Origin: Pelagicoccus sp. SDUM812005
Lineage (GTDB): Bacteria; Verrucomicrobiota; Verrucomicrobiia; Opitutales; Opitutaceae
Reading direction: 5' to 3'
Assembly: GCF_031127875.1 (NCBI RefSeq)
Contig: NZ_JARXIA010000025.1
Location: 1 to 64,000, forward strand
DNA: 64,000 nt
Notes under the pieces: generated by a model
Told to the model about the DNA's origin: nothing
The model's database searches: none
Seen by the model: the letters and a program-made list of their open reading frames with translations, nothing else
Part shown: positions 33,901 through 43,800 of the stretch, piece after piece
How the letters are laid out: the number at the start of each line of letters is the position of its first letter
Position numbering within the stretch: position 1 is the first letter of the stretch
Program-made: the position numbers and the translations under genes

Positions 33901-33982
33901 ATGAAGGGTATTGGGAGCCGAACGCCAGAAGTGCGAGGCAGGCAAGTCGGGAGAGTCTAAGGTGGACGAGAAAGGAGGGCAT
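30932..33982 (-). CDS. sensor histidine kinase with large periplasmic beta-propeller
   Basis: 1016 residues. Signal peptide (about 1-29), then about 650 residues of repeated four-strand blades (Reg_prop-like, e.g. LPDGGFAVAIDGEGLF and LAARDNGILWLARES), a Y_Y_Y-like Ig domain (about 655-740), one membrane segment (about 745-770), a coiled coil, the HisKA_3 dimerisation helix with phospho-acceptor H812 (AGEIHDSLQQGLSG) and a HATPase_c domain (QEAITNAVRHSG N-box, DDGKGF G1 box). The architecture matches one-piece glycan sensors, but the kinase is of the NarX/LiaS-like HisKA_3 class and lacks the receiver and AraC parts of hybrid regulators. Its partner is the overlapping NarL-type gene. The ligand is probably an oligosaccharide. 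Confidence 0.9.
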   Translation of the reverse strand: MPSFLVHLRLSRLACLALLAFGSQYPSWGASTPSIGLPIARIYSIEEIGASRGPQLSFDRLGRLAVISGGSYIVLNDDSWIDLAIHNNDILPMLELAVDSRGTAYYGALASWGIAETTNNGSLRPTSLRPAQYPAWVNATNFTQILFTPTGVLFVGTTGVVHLNTTTMEHSFFELQVASAFTLDSEIYLSSGTYGTVRFDPQSQETEMVSPDIGIFNTAYFGENGIVAATTNNRLVYFDGTSFVERDFGFGSRRLGTISSLEGLPDGGFAVAIDGEGLFMVDGEGNRKMALTTTNYRRILDLAARDNGILWLARESSVEKLLYNNPVSVVDHRSDVVIGWPQVLQRGGHSLIASNGLLYKMELSADSSHYEFESFENLPTSGVWAIATNEEHLIVGNSDGVYAQVPGGFSPILENIDANRVYFQDDNTCIVVGSTEIAALKWDGQRWFECAPRIEGVGFPSVAHRTDEALWIELGLDRVGRVWFESGEIQLEIIDQFPWPEPVWVNIGVLNQYIALSGPNNHRVYLDKATARPVSTPPIESSLQQAEHTVLRVTEDEDGVIWATHAKGVLTFHPSENGYRMDSESLSSISDQYPMITLINGQHAWIATESVLYHVDQEFKPLTVQPRQPFLVSIVDGKTGNQLYSAHNKSDTITELPYSQNHLVFRYFSGGYTPLQKPIYEFSMQKGSESWKVYSEDSLLTLPSLEEGSYRLTAQLTDRDKRVGSPILTSFKIAPPWYRSTLAYVTYWSAGALCCLGIMATGFHRAKRKQEQLEMLVQQRTQELRETMQKLTEEARTSATLAERNRLAGEIHDSLQQGLSGIALQLDATLKHDDLDTNLHNRLSVARRMVSYTRQEVQQAVWDLESPWLQDESLPEALRNIAQVLGAGTAKLDFESSGSSFVIPSRRKHHILRIAQEAITNAVRHSGAANIRIALNYSDTQLSLEVSDDGKGFDPNEVFSEGLGHFGMRGLRTRASRIDGTLNIESSPANGTRVTLIVPHANEDQHPRSNNERQKD

Positions 33983-34457
33983 TGGTTGAGGCGAGGGCTC
34001 AGACGGGGCGTGGTTGCGAGCGACTTGGTTTGGTGGAGGGCATTGGCAAGGTGGGGTTTAGTCCCAAGCAAAGGGTGCGATCTGATAAGTAATGCCTGAC
34101 GAAGAAATTGCAAGGGGTTGGATCTCTTGAGATCGCGCCGGTTCGCTTGCTGATAGTGGTGGAGGAAAGCCCTTTCGGAATATAACTATGTCTAGGACTA
34201 TAGGCTATTAATAACCAATGTCTTCTTTTCAGTTTTTGGAAAACGATATCTTTATAGTGAAAATGGTTTTTGCCTCTGGTTCTATCTTTTAATCTAGTTT
34301 CTTTGGTCGATCGTGCCGTTGGGGTGGGGGCGTTTTGCTTTTTATATCTCTGTTCATGGTGTCATGTATAGTACACACGGTAGCATTGGCCCGGCTCTCT
34401 GGGGTATGGGAGTCGGGCTTTTCGCCCGTGGCATTTATTGTTAGGGGTGAGTGAACT
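33983..34457. other. intergenic region upstream of the sensor kinase
   Basis: About 475 bp. It carries the imperfect palindrome CTATGTC-TAG-GACTATAG at 34186-34203, which could be an operator for the kinase operon, and a hairpin at 34389-34418. The remainder is A/T-rich without a credible ORF. Confidence 0.4.
34389..34425. terminator. possible terminator hairpin
   Basis: GCCCGGCTCTC (34389-34399) pairs with GGGAGTCGGGC (34408-34418) with two G-T pairs, followed by TTTTCG on the plus strand. An overlapping GGGC-ttttc-GCCC hairpin lies next to it. The neighbouring gene is on the minus strand and ends at 34458, where the T-run is on the wrong side, so direction is uncertain. Confidence 0.4.
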
Positions 34458-36824
34458 TCAAAGGTATTCTGAACAGCGTTTTAGGGCGATCTCCAGCAAG
34501 TCGGATGGAATGCTCATGCTAAAAGTTGTGGAAAGGCTTAGAAGTTGGTATGTCTGCAGGGGTGTTAGTTGATAGAGTGACTCTTCGTTCATGGTCTCCA
34601 GGGATGCTTCGAGTTCAACCCGTGCCAGTTGTCGCTTGTTGTTGAGAGCAAGCGCGATGGCTTGAACAACCCTCCGGTCCCAGTCGAAGGGGATGTATCC
34701 AGATTTTATGGAGTCGGACAGTTTTTCGCTATGCTTGCGGGCGTTGAGGGTGTCTTTCGAGTGTTTGTAGAATATTGAAAGCGCGGCCGAGGCGTTTGGG
34801 TCTTGCGGGTAGGCTTCTTCGATCGTATGGGCGGCGGTGCTTGCGGGCTCCATGCGTTTCATTTCAACGAAGTATTCGGTGAGTCGACTCATAGATAAGG
34901 CCTCGTCTTGCTGTGGGCAAATTTCGAATACGGCTAGCTTCTCGGATTCGAATCCCGCAACGGCAGGAAGGTGATAGGGAATCGCTCGCAGGTACAGTGG
35001 GAGGACCCAGGTTTGCAGTCTTTCGAAGAAAGTGTTTTGGCCAGGACCTTGGGCCTCCTGTACGAGCTGGGGCAGCACATCGTCCCAAGAGGGGAGTAAA
35101 ATGTGAGTGATCTCGCGGCTCTCGAGTACCGCTTGCACTTCGGTGTTCTCCGGGGCGCTTAGAATGCGAGAGGCCGCAATCTGACCGGGGTAGGATTCCC
35201 ACGCAGTTGATAGCAAGGCAGTGCAGTTTCCGTGAAAGATGAGAGAATCGGATTGGGCGGGAGAGGCGAGGGCGTGTACCTCCCGGCTGGGATTATGGGT
35301 AGCGAGCCAATGCGAAAGGTGTCTTTGCACTAGTGCCTGAAGGTCGGCGGGGCGCAGGGGAGTGTCACCGGAGGGACGGCGCAGGGGGTCGGGAAGGCTC
35401 TTGTTCCAGGCGAAGAGGCTGAATAGCATCACGCCCACTGCGGTCCAGGTGTATCGGCCGGAGTCGAGCGTCTGCCTCTGGGCGAGTTGCCAGAGAAGAG
35501 GAAGCGATATGAGTGAAAGGGCGATACCCCAGCGTATTTTGAATACAGCGAGGATTGCGGTCGAGACATAGACGAACAGTAAGCTGAGAGTTGTCTTGTA
35601 TTCGCGTGTGCCTTGCTTGAAGCGAACGAAGGAACTTATCCCGAGGGCTGCGATTGTTGTCGCAGGTAACAAAAGGATGAATACAATCTCCAGAGGGCCA
35701 GCGCCGTTCAGCCAGGCAAATGAATTCTTGAACACAAGGGGTGCGTCCAGGTCTGAGGGACGGAGGGAGCCAGGGGTAGCGTACAGCCATCCCAAGTGCT
35801 TGTAAGCGATTTGATAGTAAAAAAGGGAGCCGAGCAGGGGGATGCCGCATCCGAGTTTCCAAAGGGTGGATGAACGACTGTTTTTACCGTCGATGATGGA
35901 CAAGCTTCCGTCGATGGTCAGTCCGATCCCGAGCCATGCGATTGCGTACAGGGGGTGGTTGTATCGTAGTTCGCTTGTTTCGAGAGCGACAGGGTTTTGG
36001 TCGATGAACCAAGCCATTGCGGTGATTCCGGCCCCGAGTGAAGACCACTTGAAGAGCGATTGGGAGCTTGTGCCCTGGCTGTAGATCGTGAGAGCAGCTA
36101 TCGCTGCGATGGCGAGGACTGCAATGAAGCCGAAGGTGGGAGAGACGGCAAGGGCTAGGGCTGCGAGCACGGCTGTCGAAGCGGATAGTTTGTATTCTCT
36201 ATTTGGATTCGGTACGCTGATGGCTATGGCGGCGCTGGCCAGAAGGAGCGCCCACCTGTCCGCGTCGATGGAACCTGGAACGAATTGGGCGGAGAAGAAG
36301 GGAAAGAGGGCCAGGAAGGCAGTAGTCGCTGCCGCCTTAGCGATGTTGAAACGGCGGGCGATGAAGCCTGCGACGAAAGCGAGCGCGATGGCATGGGAAA
36401 GGATTGGCTCCCACAGGGCGGCTTTCTCTATCGCTATCGGGAGTGGGTGTCCGGTGGTCAGGCTGATGCCTCCGGCTATCGCCGCTAGCCATCCTGCGTA
36501 CAGTTTGGGAAGCTGTTGAACGCGGCCGGTGGGAGCAGCATCGCTCAGGTAGAGCGTGGAGCTGAATGGGCCATTCTCGACAAGTTCTTGTGTGTAGGCG
36601 ATCCAGCGGTAGGTGGTGCCGTGATTTCGCGTTGCCAAGAAATGCCTTTGTCCGAGCTCGTAGCCGGTAGGAGAGTCGCTGTCTAGCTGGGGCGCGGGGC
36701 TTCCTTGGCTGATCAGCTTCTCCGCCCAGGTCAGGGATCGGTAGTCGGTTTTTAGAGCAAAAAAGAGCGTGAGGAGGATGACAGCGGCGGCGGCTCCCTT
36801 ATGCCATAATGGGGTGGGGTTCAT
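34458..36824 (-). CDS. multi-pass membrane protein, GT-C/STT3-like
   Basis: 788 residues from the ATG at 36824 (a longer frame to 36932 would overlap the upstream gene). At least ten hydrophobic helices are seen over residues 10-480, including GGISLTTG-flanked and ALALAVSPTFGFIAVLAIAAI segments. The extracytoplasmic loop after the first helix, with YRWIAYTQELVENGPF and SDAAPTGR, resembles the first loop of GT-C glycosyltransferases and oligosaccharyltransferases where the metal site lies. The C-terminal 300 residues are soluble and helical with TPR-like segments (ASAALSIFYKHSKDTLNARK). It could transfer a sugar from a lipid carrier to an exported acceptor. The gene lies 29 bp downstream of the CRTAC1 gene on the same strand. 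Function is inferred from topology alone. Confidence 0.6.
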   Translation of the reverse strand: MNPTPLWHKGAAAAVILLTLFFALKTDYRSLTWAEKLISQGSPAPQLDSDSPTGYELGQRHFLATRNHGTTYRWIAYTQELVENGPFSSTLYLSDAAPTGRVQQLPKLYAGWLAAIAGGISLTTGHPLPIAIEKAALWEPILSHAIALAFVAGFIARRFNIAKAAATTAFLALFPFFSAQFVPGSIDADRWALLLASAAIAISVPNPNREYKLSASTAVLAALALAVSPTFGFIAVLAIAAIAALTIYSQGTSSQSLFKWSSLGAGITAMAWFIDQNPVALETSELRYNHPLYAIAWLGIGLTIDGSLSIIDGKNSRSSTLWKLGCGIPLLGSLFYYQIAYKHLGWLYATPGSLRPSDLDAPLVFKNSFAWLNGAGPLEIVFILLLPATTIAALGISSFVRFKQGTREYKTTLSLLFVYVSTAILAVFKIRWGIALSLISLPLLWQLAQRQTLDSGRYTWTAVGVMLFSLFAWNKSLPDPLRRPSGDTPLRPADLQALVQRHLSHWLATHNPSREVHALASPAQSDSLIFHGNCTALLSTAWESYPGQIAASRILSAPENTEVQAVLESREITHILLPSWDDVLPQLVQEAQGPGQNTFFERLQTWVLPLYLRAIPYHLPAVAGFESEKLAVFEICPQQDEALSMSRLTEYFVEMKRMEPASTAAHTIEEAYPQDPNASAALSIFYKHSKDTLNARKHSEKLSDSIKSGYIPFDWDRRVVQAIALALNNKRQLARVELEASLETMNEESLYQLTPLQTYQLLSLSTTFSMSIPSDLLEIALKRCSEYL

Positions 36825-36853
36825 GGTGTCGTTTGTTCGCAGAATTTTTGAGG

Positions 36854-39800
36854 CTAGGGGTCGATCGCTTCGACGCGCCAAGCTCCAGCGGAAGGGGCGT
36901 CCTCGTGGGAGCTTTGGGTGCCGTCTGGCCATCGCGCAATGAGGGTGGGCGACTGGGAAGCCTCAGAGTTGGCAAGGTGAATGGTGTGTGAACCTTGAGT
37001 GTGCCACCCCCCTCCGAGGCCTATTTCGTGGTAGAGGGTGGACCCGTCGGGGAATTGAAATTCCAGTTGGGCTCCGATCGCATCTATGTTTCCCCGAGGA
37101 CCCTGAACCTCAACGGAGAGCCACTGGTTAGCGTATTCAGTTTCATTAGACAGGTAGGCGTTGCTTGCACCATGTTGCATCGCCAGCAAGTCAGGCTTCG
37201 AGTCTGCGTTTGCATCGAAAACGGCGATCGCTCTACCGTTTTTAGGAAGCAGGATTCCTGACTTTTTGGGTGGTGTCGAAGTGAAGGTTCCCTCTCCGGT
37301 TCCAGCCAAAAAGAGGCCCATGCCTCCATGGAAACGCGGGATGGCAATGTCGGTGTTCTGAGTTGCTGCGATGTCGATATTGCCGTCTCCGTCGAGGTCT
37401 GCGGCCGCCATTCCGATGATGGGGCTAGTCTGCGCTTCTGCGGAGAAGGGCGTGAATGCGTAGCTGCCGTCAGCTTGGCTTAGGAAAACGCCAGACTCGA
37501 AGTTGTTCGCTTCAAGTCGCTGCGAGGAATCGAGCTGGGCTTGTCCGTAGACTTCAGCCATGTTCGCTTTGGCGAAGTCGTCGTTCTTGGGAAAGGTCCG
37601 GAGGACATGGGGGAGTTTGGCGCCTATGTCCACGCGGGAGCGAACGGGGTAGAGGACCCCGTTGTCGTAGACGGCTTCGGCGATCAGGCGTGTCCCATTA
37701 CGGGCGAAATCTCCGTAGAATAAAGTGGCAGGGGCTTGCGGCGAGGCGTGGTAGGTGGTGTTTAGTCCGAGGTTGCCGACAGCGAAGTCGAGCGATCCGT
37801 CGCCGTTGAAATCGGCGCTGGCGAGGCCGTTCCACCAGCCCTTTCCGCCGCTTTCGAATCCTACGGATTCGGTGTAGTCGGCGAATTGGCCACCTCCTTG
37901 GTTTTTATAGTAGCGAACGTAGTCCCACTCGAGGGCCACGATGAGGTCGGGGCGTCCATCGCGGTCGACGTCGCGGAAGAGGGCGCTCTTGACGAGACCG
38001 GGCTTGGCCAGCTCGGGCGCGAGTTGGTTGGTTTTGTTTACGAAGGTACCGTTTTCGTTGATGAGGAGATAGCTGTCCGGAGTTTCTGGATACTGTCCGG
38101 GGATTGAGCGTCCGCCTATGAACAGGTCGAGGTCGCCGTCGGAATCGATATCGGCTCCAACTGCGGCTCCGGCGTTCACGCTGAGCTTGGGGAAGTCGGT
38201 ATCGGGCGTGAAATTTCCCGCTCCATCGTTGAGCAGCAAGGATACGCGGAAGTGGTCCGGCCACTTGCTTGCGTTCGCGCTCGCGTGCGTGACGAGGAGG
38301 TCTCGATCGCCATCCATGTCGACATCGAAGGCTAGGATTGGTCCGTTTTCGGTTTCGACTTGGGCGAGCGAGGGGATGGTTTGTGGTTGGAACGAAGCGT
38401 TGTTCGAAGTGAGCAGCTTATGTTTGGATCCGGTCGTCGCTCCGTAGAGCACATCATCTACCTTGTCTCCGTTGAAGTCGGCGACGACGAGGGAGGGGCC
38501 GGCACGGTCTGTTCTGAAAGGGAGGAAGGCCTGCTCTTTGTCGGCGAGAGCTAGCTCTGAATTGTCGTGGAAGGACAGGCCAAGCGCTGTATCGCCCTTA
38601 CCGAACAGGCTTTGTGATTCCGGTTTGGATACGCTTTCGGGAGATTGGGCTTCTACTATTTTATAGGCGCTGTTGGTTGCGAGATTGTTGAAGACTTGCT
38701 GCTTCCCCGATGGCCATTCGACGATTAGCTTATTGATGAAAGCGTCGTTACCTACGCCGAAATGGGCGACAGGTTCGCTGCTGGATGCGTAACCTCGAGC
38801 CACGGTGAGAGTGCGTGATTGCAGTCCAGCGGACGGAGACTCGATGCGGACGACCGCGCCGATTCCGTAGGAGTTCGACTGGGTTCCTTGTAGTTGTATT
38901 TTGATGCTACGATGCTTTTCGACGTTGTTGCGAAAGGCCTTGAGGCCACCGTTGTAGTCTAGGTAGACGAGGTCGAGGTCGCCGTCGTTGTCTAAGTCAG
39001 CGGTGGCTGCCCCGAAGGTGACGCCGATATCCGTGAGCCCCCAGTCCTCGGTGACTTCGGAGAAACCGTTTCCGGAGAGGTTTCGATAAGCGAGGTTTGA
39101 TTCGTCGAGGGGCGGAGACCGCTTCATCACGGCGATACGTTGCATGTCGGAGAGGGCGCGCATCATGCGGGCGAGCAAATCGCTATTGTTCGCCTCGCGA
39201 ACCATCCCGTTGGTGACATGCAGGTCCGCCCAGCCGTCTTGGTCGAAATCCTCGAAGCGTACGGACCAAGTCCAGTCTGTGGCTTCGATCCCGGCCCAGC
39301 AGGCTACTTCTCCGAAGACTCCGAGCCCTGTGTTGAGGAGAAGGCTGTTGCGTGTGTATTGGGGAGCAATCCCCTCCGTGGTGCCGGTTGTCAGTACATC
39401 GTTTCGGGAGGCGGCCAACCCGCGTCGATCTTTCTCGCGCGAGGTTGTGGCCATGTCGGCGACGAGTAGGTCGATGTGGCCGTCGTTATTGATATCGGTC
39501 GTATCGGCTCCCATGGAGGAGTAGGGAGCGCTGGGGGCGACTTCGTGCAATACGTTTGAGAATGTTCCGTCATGATTGTTTCGATACAGATAGTCGTTGC
39601 CTGAAAAGTCGTTGGCGATGTAGAGGTCAGGCCAGCGGTCTTCGTCGAAGTCGAACCAAGTGGCGGCGTGCCCGAAGGTTGACCCTTGAATTCCGGCCTC
39701 TTTTGTAGTCTCCACGAAGTAGCCTTTCCCGGTGTTGCGAAAGAGACGATCCTGGCGGCCCTGCGATTCGGTACCGTCGACTTGGTTGGTGAGTACTAGC

Positions 39801-40441
39801 ACGTCCAGCCAGCCGTCCCGATCGTAGTCCACGAAGGAGCCCACCACGCTGCCGTCCGTAATGCCGAGACCTCGTTTCTCGCCTTCCTCCTCGAAGGTTC
39901 CGTCACCTTGATTCATGTATAGCAGGTTAGGGGCTCGGTTGCGGCAGACGTAGAGGTCGAGCCAGCCATCGTTGTCAATATCGACAAACACTGCTCCTTG
40001 GCGCCATATTGCTTCGTCGTCGGAGATAGCGCTGGAGAGCCAACCCAGCATTGAGGAACTCTCGGAGAGCCCTGCATCGTCGGTGACGTCTTCGAATCGC
40101 CAGTTTCCAATATTGCGGAATAGCCTGCCCGGTTTGGTTTTGGTACTGACGTAAAGGTCGACCTTACCGTCTTGATCGAAGTCTGCGGCGCAGACTCCGG
40201 ATCCCATCCCTCCACCCATGAACTCGCGGTAGCGGTGGGTCCACATGAGTGGATCGTCGTATTGGTTGTCGACTTGAAGTCCGCTCTCCTCGGGGTGTAC
40301 GGGTTCGAATAGCTTGCGGGTGTTTGAGGGAGGTGAAGGCGAGAATTCGGTTTGTGTTAGCGCCTGCGAGTGCAGCTGGTGTACTGAGGCGAAAAGGGCG
40401 AGAGGTAGGTGCAGCGATAAGCGAATAAGTAGGGGCTTCAT
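36854..40441 (-). CDS. large CRTAC1-type FG-GAP/VCBS repeat protein
   Basis: 1195 residues with a signal peptide (about 1-25). Many FG-GAP/VCBS repeats carry Ca-binding loops of the form D-x-D-x-D-G-x-x-D-L, e.g. DFDQDGKVDLY, DIDNDGWLDLY, DYDRDGWLDVL, DLDNDGDLDLV and DIDSDGDLDLF, spread from about residue 80 to 1100, predicting at least two seven-bladed beta-propellers. Two ASPIC/UnbV-type modules are present (VEKHRSIKIQLQGTQSNSYG and SVEVQGPRGNIDAIGAQLEF). Such proteins are exported and often sit in polysaccharide-utilisation clusters of Verrucomicrobiota and Bacteroidota, where they probably bind carbohydrate. It lies upstream of the membrane-protein gene and diverges from the TonB receptor gene. 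Confidence 0.9.
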   Translation of the reverse strand: MKPLLIRLSLHLPLALFASVHQLHSQALTQTEFSPSPPSNTRKLFEPVHPEESGLQVDNQYDDPLMWTHRYREFMGGGMGSGVCAADFDQDGKVDLYVSTKTKPGRLFRNIGNWRFEDVTDDAGLSESSSMLGWLSSAISDDEAIWRQGAVFVDIDNDGWLDLYVCRNRAPNLLYMNQGDGTFEEEGEKRGLGITDGSVVGSFVDYDRDGWLDVLVLTNQVDGTESQGRQDRLFRNTGKGYFVETTKEAGIQGSTFGHAATWFDFDEDRWPDLYIANDFSGNDYLYRNNHDGTFSNVLHEVAPSAPYSSMGADTTDINNDGHIDLLVADMATTSREKDRRGLAASRNDVLTTGTTEGIAPQYTRNSLLLNTGLGVFGEVACWAGIEATDWTWSVRFEDFDQDGWADLHVTNGMVREANNSDLLARMMRALSDMQRIAVMKRSPPLDESNLAYRNLSGNGFSEVTEDWGLTDIGVTFGAATADLDNDGDLDLVYLDYNGGLKAFRNNVEKHRSIKIQLQGTQSNSYGIGAVVRIESPSAGLQSRTLTVARGYASSSEPVAHFGVGNDAFINKLIVEWPSGKQQVFNNLATNSAYKIVEAQSPESVSKPESQSLFGKGDTALGLSFHDNSELALADKEQAFLPFRTDRAGPSLVVADFNGDKVDDVLYGATTGSKHKLLTSNNASFQPQTIPSLAQVETENGPILAFDVDMDGDRDLLVTHASANASKWPDHFRVSLLLNDGAGNFTPDTDFPKLSVNAGAAVGADIDSDGDLDLFIGGRSIPGQYPETPDSYLLINENGTFVNKTNQLAPELAKPGLVKSALFRDVDRDGRPDLIVALEWDYVRYYKNQGGGQFADYTESVGFESGGKGWWNGLASADFNGDGSLDFAVGNLGLNTTYHASPQAPATLFYGDFARNGTRLIAEAVYDNGVLYPVRSRVDIGAKLPHVLRTFPKNDDFAKANMAEVYGQAQLDSSQRLEANNFESGVFLSQADGSYAFTPFSAEAQTSPIIGMAAADLDGDGNIDIAATQNTDIAIPRFHGGMGLFLAGTGEGTFTSTPPKKSGILLPKNGRAIAVFDANADSKPDLLAMQHGASNAYLSNETEYANQWLSVEVQGPRGNIDAIGAQLEFQFPDGSTLYHEIGLGGGWHTQGSHTIHLANSEASQSPTLIARWPDGTQSSHEDAPSAGAWRVEAIDP

Positions 40442-40848
40442 AAAATAGATGGGTATCTTGGGGATTATATAGTTGAACTATTTTATTATTATATAGGTAG
40501 GGGTAGGGGAGAGGGATGCTGCGGGATGGATGTTGATGGAAGGCACGTCCTGGGCAAATGGACAATGGTTATAGAAGCTTCTATAGCCTTGGTTATAGTT
40601 GTCTGGGGTAGGTCGCAAATGTGTGTATCAATGTCGCAAAATGCCCGTAGACCGGAGGTCTGTCTTGTTGGTAGACTGTAAGCTCTCGTTGCACCCGAAG
40701 TTAGATTTTTTTATCACAGGAATCTAAACGCGATGTTACCCCAAATCGTTTGCTTTAGGTAGTTTCATCTACTGTTGTTCGCGTTGGCTGTCGTTTGTCG
40801 GGTTGTAGGGAGAAATTAACTACAAGCTAACTAAATTGTTACCTGATT
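40442..40848. other. divergent promoter region before the TonB receptor
   Basis: About 400 bp between the minus-strand CRTAC1 gene and the plus-strand receptor. It holds the three-half-site operator at 40567-40598, A/T-rich tracts at 40462-40497 and 40709-40722, and no gene. The receptor start lacks a clear ribosome binding site. Confidence 0.5.
40567..40598. promoter_or_regulatory. GGTTATAG operator with three half-sites
   Basis: GGTTATAG at 40567, then AAGCTT, its inverse CTATAGCC at 40581, a 2-nt TT spacer and GGTTATAG at 40591. Halves alternate in orientation, giving a 22-bp and an 18-bp palindrome that share a half. The 18-bp part has the same half-site and TT spacing as the site at 49105-49124, next to the regulator gene. 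Confidence 0.6.
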
Positions 40849-43800
40849 ATGATAAAAATACCACCTGGAAAAAATAGATGCACAAGGGCGATCATCGCTT
40901 CTGTGTTGCTGCCTACGATTGGCTACTCGCAATCAGAGCCAGACGTATCCGATGAGGAGGTTTTTACCTTGTCTCCCTTCGAAATCTCTGGCGACGCGAA
41001 TAGCGGTTACTCAACCCAAGCCACTCTAGCGGGTAACCGCTTGAAGACTGACTTGAAGGACTTGGGTACCTCTCTATCCGTCTACAATGAACAATTCTTG
41101 GACGATGTCGGCGCTACGGACAACAGCACGCTTCTGAAGTACACATTGGGTACTGAGGTTGGCGGTGTATACGGAAACTACTCCGGATCGGGAGGAGGGA
41201 CAAATCCTGACTCCAACGCGGCTTTGAATCCGCAGTCGACCAACCGCGTTCGTGGCTTGGTAGGAGCGGACAACACTCGCGACCTGTACCTCTCCAGTAT
41301 CCCGTGGGATGGATACAACGTGGACGGTGTCGACATCCAGCGCGGTCCGAACGCGATCCTCTTTGGACAAGGAAGCCCGGGTGGCGTGATCAATACTCGT
41401 ATGAAGCAAGCGAGCTGGCAGGATGCTGGCGAGGTCGCTATTCGCGTCGACGAGTTTGGCAGCGTTCGCGCGTCGGTTGACATCAATCGCGTGCTCATCG
41501 AAGATCAGCTATCGGTTCGCTTTGCTGCGGTGGACAACAACTCCAAGTTCAAGCAAGATCCTGCCTTTGACGACATCCAGCGGCAGTATTTCGCGTTTCG
41601 GTACGAGCCAAGCTTCCTTACCTCAGACAATGCTCGCACGATCTTGAGGGCGAACTACGAAATGGGAGATGGCGAAAGCAATCGACCGCGCAACTTGCCA
41701 CCGCGCGACCGCATCTCTCCTTGGTTCACCGAGCTGAACAATGAACTCTACGACGTGGCTTGGGGCAACGACAACCACTGGCAAATTCCAGGTCGTGGCG
41801 CTGCAGCCAACCAAGATGGGGAGACTCCGGCGAACCCGAATCCGAACTACGTGGAATGGATCGGCAATGCGACCAATGGTACGGGATACGCGGGCTATTT
41901 CGGTGGCTCGATTTTTTCCTACCTGCCAGGCGAGTCTCAGCCAGTTCTCGGCCTAGCTCCCAATGCGGTTGCATACTTGGGCCTCTCTCCAGATGCGGCG
42001 GATGAGGACGGCTTTATCGATTTGGAAGGCGGGCGCGACGGTAACATTTTTGGCTTGGCCGACGGGAATCCGCACGGTTTGCCAGGATACCGCGACTATG
42101 CTCAGTACAAAGGTTTGCCATTCGCCAGCCTCACGAAGGACAAGTTCGTCACGGATCCAGCGATCTTCGATTTCTACAACAACCTGCTGGACGGCGACAT
42201 TAAGCGGGAGTGGCAGAACTTCGATTCCCTCGACATCTCCCTCAGCCAGACGTTCTTCGGCGACACCATGGGCTTCGATATCGGTTACCACGAGGAAAGC
42301 TACCTCTCAGGTGGTTATAATCCAGTTTCCGATACGATCCACATCGATGTAAACAGCCGTTTTGCTGACGGGACCAATACGCCTGAAACCGGTTGGTACA
42401 CCGATGGTACAGTCAATCCCGGCGCTGGTCGCCCATTCGTACGCCTTGGCAATGCCAAGGGTGAATCTATAACCGATCGCGAAAGCTGGCGCGCGACTGC
42501 TTTCGTATCCCATGACTTCGATAAGGGAGACAACAACTGGCTTACACGTCTGCTCGGTAAGCATACCGTTACAGGTATGGCCTCCAAGGATGACTACCTT
42601 CGTACCAGCCAAAGATGGCGCAGCAGCACTTTCATCGGCGACTACTACGGCCTCGGTCAGTTCGAAGATATCAAGGCTAATAACGGCCGCTTCTGGGCGG
42701 ATTTCGTCCCGATGCAAAACGTATATATCGGTCCGAACCTCCAAGGCGCGTCGCTTGGTCAGGATCTCGGAATCCGTCCCCCGATGGTAGCTCCTCAGTT
42801 TTCGGATACTATGACCCTGCGCTATTTCGACTCTACTTGGAATCGCCCGATTGATCCCGAAGCAGCTGGTTATGTAGATCCGGGTGCCATCTGGTACAAC
42901 CAAGTAACAGTCGGCACCGCGGACGGACCTATCGAGTCTACTCAGTCCGAAAATCCCGCGAACTACGTAGGCTGGGTTACGCGTGACGTTCAGCTCATGA
43001 CTGATGCCGACCCTCGCAATCGCGATTTCCTCACGGAGAGCCGCGAATGGGACGACCGTTACAATGAAGCGACTGCCATCGTATGGCAGGGTAAGCTCTG
43101 GGACGGTTCGCTCGTAGCCACGGCAGGTATTCGCAACGACGAAGTAGGCCAGGTCCGTACCACTTGGAACACGGACGACTCTACGGAGTACCCGACGGAA
43201 ATTCCTTACACTGTTAACGAAACCGGCCCCTTCAAGGAAGAGTCCAAGAGCTGGGGGGTGGTTGCTCATATGAACGATCTCCCTTTCGTTGGTGGGTTGA
43301 TGGACAACCTTCCTGTTAACGTGAGCTTGTCCTACAACAAGTCTAACAACTTCCAGACCGGTCAGGTTTTCGTGGACTACTGGGGTCAGCCATTGCCGCT
43401 TCCTGAAGGAAATACGGAAGACATCGGACTCATGGTTGCGACTAAGGACGGCAAGTATTCGCTTCGTCTGAACCAGTTCGAATCTGACGTGAAGAACAAC
43501 GTTGGTACGGGGCTCTCGTTCTGGCTCTACGGTAACAACATCGGCATCTACGCCCAAGCTTACCACCAGTTCAAAAACAACTACCAGTACCGCAGCCAGC
43601 CTAACAATGGTCCTACTTACGGTGACGGCACGGTCAGTGACCTGCCGGTTCCAACCGACGAAAACCCGAACCCAAGATGGAGTTTCGACTACCAGCCGCT
43701 CGACGGCCAAACGGTTGCTGAAGCCGAGGCTTTGGAAACGGCGGTAATCGCTGCCTATGACCAGTGGCTCGAAGAGATGGCTCCTCTGCCACAGATGATG

